A stretch of 7,658 bases of DNA from an uncultured Bacilli bacterium (GTDB taxonomy: Bacteria > Bacillota_I > Bacilli_A > RF39 > UBA660), in the NCBI GenBank assembly GCA_949280095.1, contig CASDHD010000054.1, forward strand, positions 1 through 7,658. The letters are read 5' to 3'. Below the pieces are notes generated by a model that was given only the letters and a program-made list of their open reading frames with translations, ran no database searches and was not told the origin of the DNA. A program made the position numbers and the translations under genes. Each line of letters opens with the position of its first letter. Within the stretch, counting starts at the first letter, position 1. Of this stretch, positions 1 to 6,454 are shown piece after piece.

Positions 1-815
1 ATGGAGAACTATGGCGAATCATAGGAGTTATGAATAATATAACAGATAGTGAGGGAAATAAGGGAAGCCATATCAAACTTATAAGAAATGAAAGTATAGG
101 AAAATATTCATGGGACTCTACTTCCTCTAGTATTAATATTGGTAATGGGGTCAATGAGTGGAGTGAATCTCGTTTAATGAAACTTTTAAATAATGATACT
201 TATTATTCTAGAAATTCAGGGTATTGTTATAATGGCTCAAATAATGTATCTATAGCTTGTGATTTTAGCTCAAATGGTCTAACTGATGAATCAAAAGCTA
301 TGCTTGATACTATAACTTGGAATATTGGAAGACCTGGTAATTCAGATTCTAATTTGACCCCTAAAGTTATGTATGAAGGAGAGAAAAAAGGATTAACTGG
401 GAAAATATGTACAGAAGATGTTTATTGCAATGATACAATTAAAAGATTATCTACTTGGAAAGGACAGGTTGGGCTTATTTATCCAAGTGATTATGGATAT
501 GCAACAGGTGGTGGGTCGTCTACAGATCGAAATAGTTGTTTAGCACTGAGTTTGTATGATGGATGGAATACAGCTGCAGTAGCTGATTGTAAAAATAATA
601 ATTGGCTCTATAAAGAACAATGGACAATTACCTCATTGGGGCATTCTTTATATGCATCACTAGTATATTCAGTAAATAACGACGGATCAACAAATTATTA
701 TACAGCTGCAGATCCTAACAATGTTTATCCAACAGTTTATTTGAAATCAAGTATTGGTATAGGAACTGGTGATGGAAGCCAAGAAAATCCATATGTCCTA
801 AACATCGGGAGTTAA
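1..815 (+). CDS. C-terminal part of a secreted, probably pilin-like surface protein (5' end outside window)
   Basis: The open frame is continuous from the window edge (first complete codon at base 3) to TAA at 813-815. It reads GELWRIIGV just before the first ATG at 30, so that ATG is almost certainly internal and the gene begins upstream. Numbering from that ATG, the visible part is Gly/Ser/Asn/Tyr-rich with six cysteines, C66, C77, C127, C133, C170 and C187. Their spacing suggests three local disulfides and an exported protein. Recognisable blocks are ELWRIIGV, IKLIRNE, GVNEW, YPSDYGYAT, NNWLY and GDGSQENPY near the end. From memory, this block order recurs in uncultured Bacilli proteins that often carry an N-terminal type IV prepilin-like segment; that end is missing here. 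No LPxTG motif or C-terminal membrane segment is present, so any anchor must be N-terminal. Molecular function is unknown; a surface or adhesive role is inferred. The gene is separated from the next by a terminator. Confidence 0.75.
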   Translation, partial: GELWRIIGVMNNITDSEGNKGSHIKLIRNESIGKYSWDSTSSSINIGNGVNEWSESRLMKLLNNDTYYSRNSGYCYNGSNNVSIACDFSSNGLTDESKAMLDTITWNIGRPGNSDSNLTPKVMYEGEKKGLTGKICTEDVYCNDTIKRLSTWKGQVGLIYPSDYGYATGGGSSTDRNSCLALSLYDGWNTAAVADCKNNNWLYKEQWTITSLGHSLYASLVYSVNNDGSTNYYTAADPNNVYPTVYLKSSIGIGTGDGSQENPYVLNIGS

Positions 816-900
816 AAAGCACCAAGTCACGTAAATGTGATGGTACTGCGATTTTGGAAAAATTTATATGTTTTACGCAGAATTGCTATATAATTTATGG

Positions 901-925
901 AACACTTTTCAAAAAGTGTTTTTTT
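901..925 (+). terminator. Rho-independent terminator after the surface-protein gene
   Basis: The stem AACACTTT (901-908) pairs perfectly with AAAGTGTT (913-920) around a TCAA loop. The T run continues to 925. It lies 85 nt after the stop codon of the surface-protein gene and just ahead of the next gene, so it separates two transcription units. Confidence 0.8.
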
Positions 926-934
926 CGTTATAAT
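906..934 (+). promoter_or_regulatory. Putative sigma-A-type promoter of the ASCH-like/CotH operon
   Basis: A consensus -10 TATAAT lies at 929-934. A -35-like TTTTCA (4 of 6 to TTGACA) lies at 906-911 with a 17-nt spacer. The -35 element sits in the hairpin of the preceding terminator. Transcription would start near 941, giving a leader of about 14 nt that contains little more than the GAGG ribosome binding site at 945-948. Confidence 0.55.
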
Positions 935-954
935 ACTTAAAAGCGAGGTTTTTT

Positions 955-1887
955 ATGAGAAAATTGAAGTATAAAAAATTTAATCATTGTAGTTTACCTT
1001 ATCCTTTCTTTGATGAAAAAAGTAATTTATTTTACTGGATATTTTATGATAAAAAGAGACATCAATTTATTAGAAGAGAAAATTTACAATATGCTTTAGA
1101 AGATTTTACGAAAATGGGATTACTATACCATTATCAAGCTAATATGTTTAGTAATCGAAAAAATGAAAGACCTATCTATCGAATTATGGTTGGATATTGT
1201 ACGTCTTTTGTGGATGTTATAAAAGCGTTATATGATCATCCTGATACCTTTATAATTCCAAAAGAATATATAGTTGAATATAGTAAGCAAGAGCTTGAGT
1301 ATTTAAAGCAGTTACAAAATTATTTTCATGTTATTGGTTTAAAAGATGAAAAAAGAAGTACAGAATTAAATAATGTGCTTATAGAGTTAAATGCACTGTC
1401 TAATAAGAAGAGAAAAAATCTTTTTAAAATTAGAAAATTGGAAAAATTAGAAAAGAAGCTTGTTGAAAAGGAAAGAATAAACCGTTATACAAATTCGAAA
1501 GCAGAAAAATTTCTACGTTATCAAAACATCTATGAAGAAAAGGAAAGCGTGATTGCTTCTTTCTTGCAAGAAGAAAGAGATTATCGAATTTATAGAGGAA
1601 AACATTCTAAAGTAGGAGAATATTCTTTTTTGATTGATAAAGAAGGAAACTATAGAGCTATATTAGAGTTTATTAGTGAAGAGGAATTAAAGTTTCGCGA
1701 TTTAACAGAAGATATGGTGGATTATAAGAGTAGTAGATTTAAAAATTTTAAAGATTATAAAAATGATTTGTATCAGAAGTTTTTAGAAGAAAGTAGATGG
1801 TATAAGGAAAATTTTAATGAAAATTCGTCTATTTTATACGTAAAATTTAAATTAGTGGAAATCATAGAGAATAATAGGACAAAATAG
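955..1887 (+). CDS. Lys-rich protein with a divergent C-terminal ASCH-like (PUA-like) domain
   Basis: The start ATG has GAGG at 945-948, 6 nt upstream. The 310-residue product has no signal peptide or membrane segment and looks cytoplasmic. Residues 1-125 form an aromatic-rich domain I do not recognise. Residues about 130-190 are Lys/Glu/Leu-rich and probably helical or coiled coil. Residues about 195-304 resemble, by eye, the YhfF-like branch of the ASCH fold. EKESVIASF (195-203) aligns with the family's GKKTATASL, VGEYSFLID (220-228) with VGDYSIVLD, then GNYRAILE and KFRDLTEDM with the later strand and helix motifs, and the end YVKFKLVEI with the final strand. ASCH domains are RNA-binding or nucleoside-acting. 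Here the first Gly is Glu and the Thr after Lys is Ser (K196, S198), so catalysis is uncertain. The gene is 15 nt ahead of the CotH-family gene, almost certainly co-transcribed. The open frame is certain; the domain call is moderate. Confidence 0.75.
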   Translation: MRKLKYKKFNHCSLPYPFFDEKSNLFYWIFYDKKRHQFIRRENLQYALEDFTKMGLLYHYQANMFSNRKNERPIYRIMVGYCTSFVDVIKALYDHPDTFIIPKEYIVEYSKQELEYLKQLQNYFHVIGLKDEKRSTELNNVLIELNALSNKKRKNLFKIRKLEKLEKKLVEKERINRYTNSKAEKFLRYQNIYEEKESVIASFLQEERDYRIYRGKHSKVGEYSFLIDKEGNYRAILEFISEEELKFRDLTEDMVDYKSSRFKNFKDYKNDLYQKFLEESRWYKENFNENSSILYVKFKLVEIIENNRTK

Positions 1888-1892
1888 AAATT

Positions 1893-1896
1893 GAGG
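1893..1896 (+). promoter_or_regulatory. Ribosome binding site that fixes the start of the CotH-family gene
   Basis: GAGG at 1893-1896 lies 6 nt before ATG 1903. The alternative TTG at 1891, four codons upstream in the same frame, has no purine-rich Shine-Dalgarno sequence before it and would place this GAGG inside the coding region. The GAGGTT-plus-6-nt layout matches that of the gene at 955. Confidence 0.7.
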
Positions 1897-1902
1897 TTAG
1901 GA

Positions 1903-3171
1903 ATGAAAAAAAAGAATAATAAGGGAATTAAAACTACATGGTTATTACTAGGTAAATTCTTATTTTGTATTTTAATTATTCTTGCGTTAGCTCTTGCAAA
2001 CGTTTTTAATAAAGTAGAAGATATAATAGAAGATGTTCCAGAAGAAATTGTTGCGAAGACGATACCTAAAGTTTATTTTGAGGGCGATATTACAAATATG
2101 GAAACAAAGACAGATGTTCGTCAGATTAAATTAATATATGAAAGCGATGATATTTATTTTGAAGCATACACAGAGATTAAGATTCAAGGTACTTCTAGTT
2201 TAGCGTATGAAAAGAAAAATTATACTATTAATTTGTATGAAGATGAAGAATATGAAAATAAGAAGAATGTAGATATTGGATATGGGTTTGCTAGCAAGTA
2301 TTGTTTAAAAGCAAATTGGATTGATAAGACGCATGCACGTAACATAGTAACTGCAAGAATTGCAAGTTCTATACAAGAGAAATATGGTTTGTTTTTAGAT
2401 ACACCGAATAATGGAGTGATTGATGGTTTTCCAGTTGAAGTATATAGTAATGGGGAATTTTTAGGCTTATATACATGGAATATTCCAAAAGATGCATGGA
2501 TGTTTCATATGGATGAAGAAAATGAAAATCATATTGTTCTATCAGGAAATGGTTGGACAGAAGGAAATATGTTTACAAGTTTAACGGATTTTTCGGAATG
2601 GGAAGTAGAAGTAGGAACTGAAAATGATGAAACGTTGAAAAAGTTTAATCGTTTGGTGGGGTTTGTTAAGAATAGTACCAATGAAATTTTTAAGAATGAT
2701 TTTTCTAATTATTTAAATTTGGATTCTACTATAAATTACTTTATTATGTTAGAGTTTGCTCAATTGATTGATAATAGTGGAAAAAACATGTTAATGGTTA
2801 CTTATGATGGGAATGTTTGGTATCCCTCTTTATATGATTTAGATACCGCTTTTGGTACAAATCCTTATGGTAGTGCCTTACTTGATTATACAGTAGTAGG
2901 AAATTCTCTTGCTAGTAATTTGTGGAAGCGTTTGGTTGAAGTATTTCCTAATGAAATTAAAGAAAGATATAGAGAGTTACGTGAAAATATTTTAACAGAA
3001 GAAAATATTATGAAAGAATTTAAGATTTTTAGTAATTCCATTCCAAATGAAATTTTTCAAAAAGAGTTAGAAAAATGGGGTCCAATTCTTCCTGGATATG
3101 ATTTGACGCAGATAGAAGAATTTTTAAGGGTAAGAATTCCAATAGTAGATGCTTATATGTATGGACTTTAG
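1903..3171 (+). CDS. CotH-family atypical protein kinase, membrane-anchored or secreted
   Basis: The 422-residue product starts at ATG 1903 (see the ribosome binding site entry). A hydrophobic segment at residues 13-32 ending ALA-N is either a signal peptide or a signal anchor, so the catalytic domain faces outside. CotH landmarks appear in order: an N-lobe loop IQGTSS (94-99) with K104, K105; LKANWIDK with the conserved Asp (D141) and R146; the strand VEVYSNGEFLGLY (178-190); the catalytic-loop-like IDNSGKN (289-295); and the metal-binding YDLDTAFG (311-318, D312 and D314). CotH proteins are atypical kinases that phosphorylate Ser residues; Bacillus CotH modifies the spore coat proteins CotB and CotG. 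Nothing here shows a coat context, and homologues are common in non-sporulating bacteria. The usual VTC-domain and DUF4956 partners are absent from the window; instead it follows an ASCH-like gene by 15 nt. The substrate is unknown, possibly an envelope protein. The family assignment is firm; the kinase activity is inferred. Confidence 0.88.
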   Translation: MKKKNNKGIKTTWLLLGKFLFCILIILALALANVFNKVEDIIEDVPEEIVAKTIPKVYFEGDITNMETKTDVRQIKLIYESDDIYFEAYTEIKIQGTSSLAYEKKNYTINLYEDEEYENKKNVDIGYGFASKYCLKANWIDKTHARNIVTARIASSIQEKYGLFLDTPNNGVIDGFPVEVYSNGEFLGLYTWNIPKDAWMFHMDEENENHIVLSGNGWTEGNMFTSLTDFSEWEVEVGTENDETLKKFNRLVGFVKNSTNEIFKNDFSNYLNLDSTINYFIMLEFAQLIDNSGKNMLMVTYDGNVWYPSLYDLDTAFGTNPYGSALLDYTVVGNSLASNLWKRLVEVFPNEIKERYRELRENILTEENIMKEFKIFSNSIPNEIFQKELEKWGPILPGYDLTQIEEFLRVRIPIVDAYMYGL

Positions 3172-3172
3172 T

Positions 3173-3197
3173 GCGAGTAAATTTATGCTTGCTTTTT
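3173..3197 (+). terminator. Rho-independent terminator of the ASCH-like/CotH operon
   Basis: The stem GCGAGTA (3173-3179) pairs with TGCTTGC (3186-3192), seven pairs with two G-T wobbles, around loop AATTTA. TTTTT follows at 3193-3197. It begins one base after the CotH-family stop codon. Stability is moderate because of the wobbles. Confidence 0.6.
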
Positions 3198-3217
3198 GTA
3201 TTCATTTGTTATATAAT
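3189..3217 (+). promoter_or_regulatory. Putative promoter of the L,D-transpeptidase gene
   Basis: A consensus -10 TATAAT is at 3212-3217, and TTGCTT (-35, 4 of 6) is at 3189-3194, separated by 17 nt. The -35 overlaps the 3' arm and T tract of the preceding terminator. The gene's ribosome binding site TGAGGT is at 3245-3250. Confidence 0.6.
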
Positions 3218-3256
3218 AAAAAAGATTTTTTCAAAAAAGGGGAATGAGGTAAAGAA

Positions 3257-4324
3257 ATGAATAGTGATAAGAAAGTTAGATTAGCTAAAAAAATGGCTTT
3301 ACGTGTTTTGCTAGCGTCTTTAACAGGTGCGAGCTTAACTGGATGTTCTAGTAATCAAGAATTATTAGAAGTTCCTTCCATAGAAGATATGGCAGAAGAT
3401 TTTCTAGAAGATGATGTTCAAGAAAATTTAGAAGAAACTGTAAAGGAAAAAAATAGTAAATTTATAGCAGTACCAAGTGTTATTGCAATAGATAATGTTT
3501 ATATTCGAACTGCTCCTGTAGATGGTGAGATTCTTGGTAAATTGGTAACAGGTCATACTTTAGAAAGAGTGGGAGAACTAGATAATGGTTGGTACAAGGT
3601 CCTATATTATGGTCAAGAAGGCTATATAAGTGGAGACTATACTGAAAAAATAGACATTTATAAAGTAGATAGTGAGATACAAAAAATTTGTTATGTTTTA
3701 GAAGACAAAAGTATTAATCTTACTATACCTGAAGAACTTAGAACAGATAAGAAAGAGGAAACGGTTGTCTTACCTTCTTTAGAATGTTTAGAAATTTATG
3801 AAGAAACAGAAGATTCTTATCTTGTACAAACGAATGATTATATTGGCTATATTGCAAAAAATGATTTAGAAGAAGCAACAGGTTCTTTAACAGGTACTTT
3901 TGTAGTTGTGGATATTAGCGATCAAGAGTTAAAGTTATATGAAAATAACAAAGTGATTTTGGAAACACCAGTTGTAACTGGTTTACCTACTGAATTAAAC
4001 AGAAGCGATGAGGGTTTATTTGAAATTTATGAACATAAGCATAATAATTATTTAATTGGAAAAGATAAGGATGGCAACATTATTTATGAAACTTATGTAG
4101 ATGATATATATAAATATAATGGTGGAGAAGGAATTCATGATGCAGAAAAGCATCATTGTGATAATGGCGTACAGCCTGATCATGGTTGGAGAGATATTTC
4201 AGCATTTGGTGGAAATACTTATTTAACTAATGGCTCTCATGGTTGTGTGAATACGCCGAAAGTTGCTATGGTGACAATTAATGAGCATGTTTCTTTAGGA
4301 ACACGAGTTTTAGTAAAAAAATAA
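3257..4324 (+). CDS. Lipoprotein L,D-transpeptidase (YkuD domain) with SH3-like domains
   Basis: The 355-residue product has a basic N-terminus, a hydrophobic stretch and a lipobox LTGC (27-30), so C30 is probably lipidated and the protein tethered outside the membrane. An acidic linker (about 35-66) follows. Residues about 75-131 form an SH3b-like domain (VYIRTAP, GWYKVLYYGQEGYI). Residues about 145-207 form a second, more degenerate one. Residues 213-354 form the YkuD catalytic domain, with GIHDA (H294) and NGSHGCVNTP carrying the nucleophile C330. This family cleaves a tetrapeptide stem and forms 3-3 cross-links in peptidoglycan, or attaches proteins to it. SH3b domains usually bind the wall. 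Unusually, H294-D295-A296 is separated from the expected WR..FGG segment by about 14 extra residues (297-310) containing H299, H300, C301 and H309. The gene is monocistronic, with its own promoter and terminator. The start is supported by TGAGGT 6 nt upstream. Confidence 0.92.
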   Translation: MNSDKKVRLAKKMALRVLLASLTGASLTGCSSNQELLEVPSIEDMAEDFLEDDVQENLEETVKEKNSKFIAVPSVIAIDNVYIRTAPVDGEILGKLVTGHTLERVGELDNGWYKVLYYGQEGYISGDYTEKIDIYKVDSEIQKICYVLEDKSINLTIPEELRTDKKEETVVLPSLECLEIYEETEDSYLVQTNDYIGYIAKNDLEEATGSLTGTFVVVDISDQELKLYENNKVILETPVVTGLPTELNRSDEGLFEIYEHKHNNYLIGKDKDGNIIYETYVDDIYKYNGGEGIHDAEKHHCDNGVQPDHGWRDISAFGGNTYLTNGSHGCVNTPKVAMVTINEHVSLGTRVLVKK

Positions 4325-4329
4325 TTTAG

Positions 4330-4359
4330 AACACAGGGTTTTATAGCCTTGTGTTTTTT
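4330..4359 (+). terminator. Rho-independent terminator of the L,D-transpeptidase gene
   Basis: The stem AACACAGGG (4330-4338) pairs with CCTTGTGTT (4347-4355), nine pairs with one G-T wobble, followed by a T run at 4354-4359. It begins 5 nt after the stop codon. Read on the minus strand, the hairpin has one mismatch and no good T tract, so I do not call it bidirectional. The convergent minus-strand gene ends at 4441 and shows only a weak hairpin of its own near 4362-4378, followed by TTTT. Confidence 0.88.
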
Positions 4360-4440
4360 AAAACCTAAAAGTTTAGTTATATACTAGATTCTAGATTAAT
4401 GCAATCTTGCACATTGGTTGTACTAGAAAAATAGAAAGCA

Positions 4441-6171
4441 TTATCGTTTTCTTTTTCTAATTAAGATCTGTGATTTATCAAAATATTTATTAACTACTTT
4501 TTCTTGTTTTAATAATTTTTCGTATTCTTCATTTAATTTTAGTTCAAGTTCATTTAAGGTATTTGTAAATTGCAAATCATTTAATAAATCTGGATATTTT
4601 TGAATAATTGATATCTTTAAATTGTCAAATAATAATTTATTTTTTTCGGTAATGGCTATAGACTCTTCTAAAGCATCGCTTCCTCTTTTGATTGTGGATA
4701 AGTCTATAATGTCTTCTTCAAATTTAGATTTAAATATTAAATTTTTTAAAAAGAAAAAACTGCGAAATATAAATAATCCTTTAACAAATCTTCGAAAATA
4801 TTTATTTTTGATAAAAGGGAAACTTAAAAATAAGGGGATTTCTAAACGATGTAATGTTTTTTTTAATTCTTCTTTTATTTTTCTTTTTTTATATTCTTCT
4901 ATTTCTTGGGATGTTTTTTGTTTTAATTGTAGAAATTCTTGCTTCTTTTTTTCTAGTTTTTTGTCTTCGGTTAGTTCTTGCAATTGTTTTTCATCTTGGG
5001 GTATGCTTTCCTCTAAAGAAACTCTTAATTCTTCTAAATCTTGTTCTTGGTGTAATAGTACCTTTTCTTTTACATCCTGTATTTTAGCTAATTCTTTTTG
5101 TATTTTTTCTTTTTGTTCTTGTGAGGTATTTTTTTGGAGTAGATTTTCTAAATTTTGTATTTTTTCGTTTAACAATGCTTCTATTTTTTCGTATTCTTTA
5201 TCGATTAAATCTTCTTTTGTGTATTCCTTTCTTGCGTTTTCAATTAGGATATTATTTTCCAGTTCTAATTCAGACAAATTGATTGTAATGATAGGTAGAG
5301 ATTCTTTTTTGTTTAGAGAAACTTGTTGTTTTTTATTTTCTGGTTTGTTTTCAGGAATCGTTTCTTCTTTACTATTCTTTTCAGGAAATTTCCTTTCTTC
5401 TTGTAACTTCTTTTCTTCGATTGTAGGGATCTCTTCCATAAATAGAAATGGTAAATGATCTTCTGCTTGTTCTTTTATGGATATAACTTCGTTTGTTTGG
5501 TCTAGATGAACAATTGCTTCTGTAGATAAATGATCAAAGTTATCGACAACTTTATTTGTCTTAAATTCTTCATTAAGTAAGGTTTCACTTTTTTGTTGTT
5601 GATCTTTAATTTGATTTGGGCTTTGGTAAATTTCTTTTTGAAAGGAGTTATTATAGTTTTGTTCTGATTTTTCCTTTTTTTCTTGAGGTATTTCTTCTAT
5701 TACAAAATAAATTTCCTTTTTTTCTTGGAAATCTTTTTTAACTTTTTCTTCCATTACTTTTTGTATTTCTTCTTTTTGAATAAGTTTCTTTTTTGTGATT
5801 TCTTCTTCTAAATTTTTAATCATTTTTTCTATGTATTTTTTTAAATTCTCTTTTTGAATTGATGATAAATCATCTCTTTTTATTTTATAGATTTTTTCAA
5901 TTATTTTATAAATTTCTTCTTCTAGTTCTTCTTTGCTTAGTGCTTTTATTTGCTCTAATTGTAGATGTTCCTTAAAAAGGTTTCTACTGCCATTTGGAGT
6001 CGTATCTGTTTCTTCCTCCTTTTTGTATGAGCTTTCATTTGTTTTTTGTAATTTTTCTAATTGTTGCTTCGTCATTTCTTTTTCTTTGTTCTTTGTTGAA
6101 GTAAATAGGTGGAATAGCGAAAATAAAAGATTCAAGATCCAATTTAATATTTTTTGGAAAAGTTTTTTCAT
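4441..6171 (-). CDS. Large Lys/Glu-rich coiled-coil protein with hydrophobic N-terminal segment, function unknown
   Basis: The 576-residue product is encoded on the minus strand. The start ATG at 6171 is preceded by AGGTGG (6181-6176). I do not recognise the protein. Residues 4-24 are hydrophobic or amphipathic after MKK and could insert in or lie on the membrane. Residues 30-440 are dominated by Lys, Glu, Gln and Leu with long helical, coiled-coil-like stretches (about 68-150 and 318-440) and disordered-looking linkers. A short EEIP-centred motif occurs twice (IEEIPQEKK at 158-166, MEEIPTIEEKK at 245-255). Residues about 443-482 form a compact aromatic and basic hydrophobic patch (IPLFLSFPFIKNKYF, then FIFRSFFFL), followed by a charged helical tail ending RKRKR. 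There is no cysteine and a single Trp (W11). Its biased composition produces long antisense open frames on the plus strand, which are shadows. It may be a membrane-associated scaffold or structural protein. It converges on the transpeptidase gene and stands alone. Confidence 0.8.
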   Translation of the reverse strand: MKKLFQKILNWILNLLFSLFHLFTSTKNKEKEMTKQQLEKLQKTNESSYKKEEETDTTPNGSRNLFKEHLQLEQIKALSKEELEEEIYKIIEKIYKIKRDDLSSIQKENLKKYIEKMIKNLEEEITKKKLIQKEEIQKVMEEKVKKDFQEKKEIYFVIEEIPQEKKEKSEQNYNNSFQKEIYQSPNQIKDQQQKSETLLNEEFKTNKVVDNFDHLSTEAIVHLDQTNEVISIKEQAEDHLPFLFMEEIPTIEEKKLQEERKFPEKNSKEETIPENKPENKKQQVSLNKKESLPIITINLSELELENNILIENARKEYTKEDLIDKEYEKIEALLNEKIQNLENLLQKNTSQEQKEKIQKELAKIQDVKEKVLLHQEQDLEELRVSLEESIPQDEKQLQELTEDKKLEKKKQEFLQLKQKTSQEIEEYKKRKIKEELKKTLHRLEIPLFLSFPFIKNKYFRRFVKGLFIFRSFFFLKNLIFKSKFEEDIIDLSTIKRGSDALEESIAITEKNKLLFDNLKISIIQKYPDLLNDLQFTNTLNELELKLNEEYEKLLKQEKVVNKYFDKSQILIRKRKR

Positions 6172-6193
6172 AGTACCACCTAATTTCTGTTTT

Positions 6194-6222
6194 ATTGTAA
6201 CATGTACTTTGCATTTTATAAA
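6194..6222 (-). promoter_or_regulatory. Putative promoter of the coiled-coil protein gene
   Basis: On the minus strand, -10 TACAAT is at 6199-6194 and TTTATA (-35, 4 of 6) at 6222-6217, with a 17-nt spacer. The distance to the ATG at 6171 leaves room for a short leader carrying the AGGTGG ribosome binding site. Confidence 0.5.
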
Positions 6223-6414
6223 TATTATTCTTAGTGTTAAAATGGTGATGTTAATTGAAAAGTTAAGTGGAACAGCAAAATGAACAAATCGTCATTAGTT
6301 CTATCGCATAGTAAAACACTTTAAATTGTGTATGATTTAGAATTAAAAATAATTTGTGACTTTCATTCGTTTTTATTGGTGCTATATATTAATTAGGTTA
6401 GCTGTACAAATAAT
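6223..6414. other. AT-rich part of the divergent intergenic region with no recognisable gene
   Basis: This is the central part of the 315-bp gap between the coiled-coil gene and the AlbA_2 gene. Only short frames without plausible ribosome binding sites occur on either strand, for example a 13-codon plus-strand frame ending at 6283. I see no tRNA, no strong hairpin and no insertion-sequence ends here. Confidence 0.5.
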
Positions 6415-6449
6415 TTTACTAGGAAATTTACTAGGAAATTATTAGAAAA
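6415..6449 (+). repeat. Tandem 12-bp CTAG-centred repeat, probable operator
   Basis: Two perfect adjacent copies of TTTACTAGGAAA lie at 6415-6426 and 6427-6438. A decayed third copy (TTATTAGAAAA) follows at 6439-6449. Each perfect copy is nearly palindromic: TTT/AAA arms around CTAG, with one mismatched pair. The 12-bp period is close to one helical turn. The second copy covers the expected -35 region of the AlbA_2 gene promoter. A related perfect palindrome AACTAGTT (6463-6470) lies just after the -10 box. Confidence 0.6.
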
Positions 6450-6454
6450 CATAG

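Noticed and set aside
881..894. TATAAT at 889-894, with an extended -10-like TGCTATATA at 884-892, as another promoter
   Set aside because: There is no acceptable -35 at 16-18 nt, and transcripts would run straight into the terminator at 901.
1891..1902. TTG at 1891 as start of the CotH-family gene
   Set aside because: No Shine-Dalgarno sequence precedes it, while ATG 1903 has GAGG at the right distance.
4382..4426. Duplicated CTAGATT (4384-4397) and a third CTAG at 4423 between the convergent genes, resembling the operator array
   Set aside because: The flanking bases do not match the 12-bp unit, there is no promoter here to control, and CTAG is frequent elsewhere in the window.
4854..5087. 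77-codon plus-strand frame giving a hydrophobic Phe/Leu-rich peptide
   Set aside because: It is also an antisense shadow of the same gene, and its apparent membrane character comes from TTT/CTT codons opposite AAA/AAG.
4622..5458. 278-codon open frame on the plus strand inside the coiled-coil gene
   Set aside because: It is antisense to the 576-residue gene. Its Ser/Phe/Cys-rich composition is the mirror of Lys/Glu codons, and no plausible ribosome binding site precedes it.
5933..6283. 116-codon plus-strand frame ending EKLSGTAK
   Set aside because: It is mostly antisense to the start of the coiled-coil gene. The last 13 codons (from 6242) could be read as a fragment of a lost gene, but they are too short to assign.
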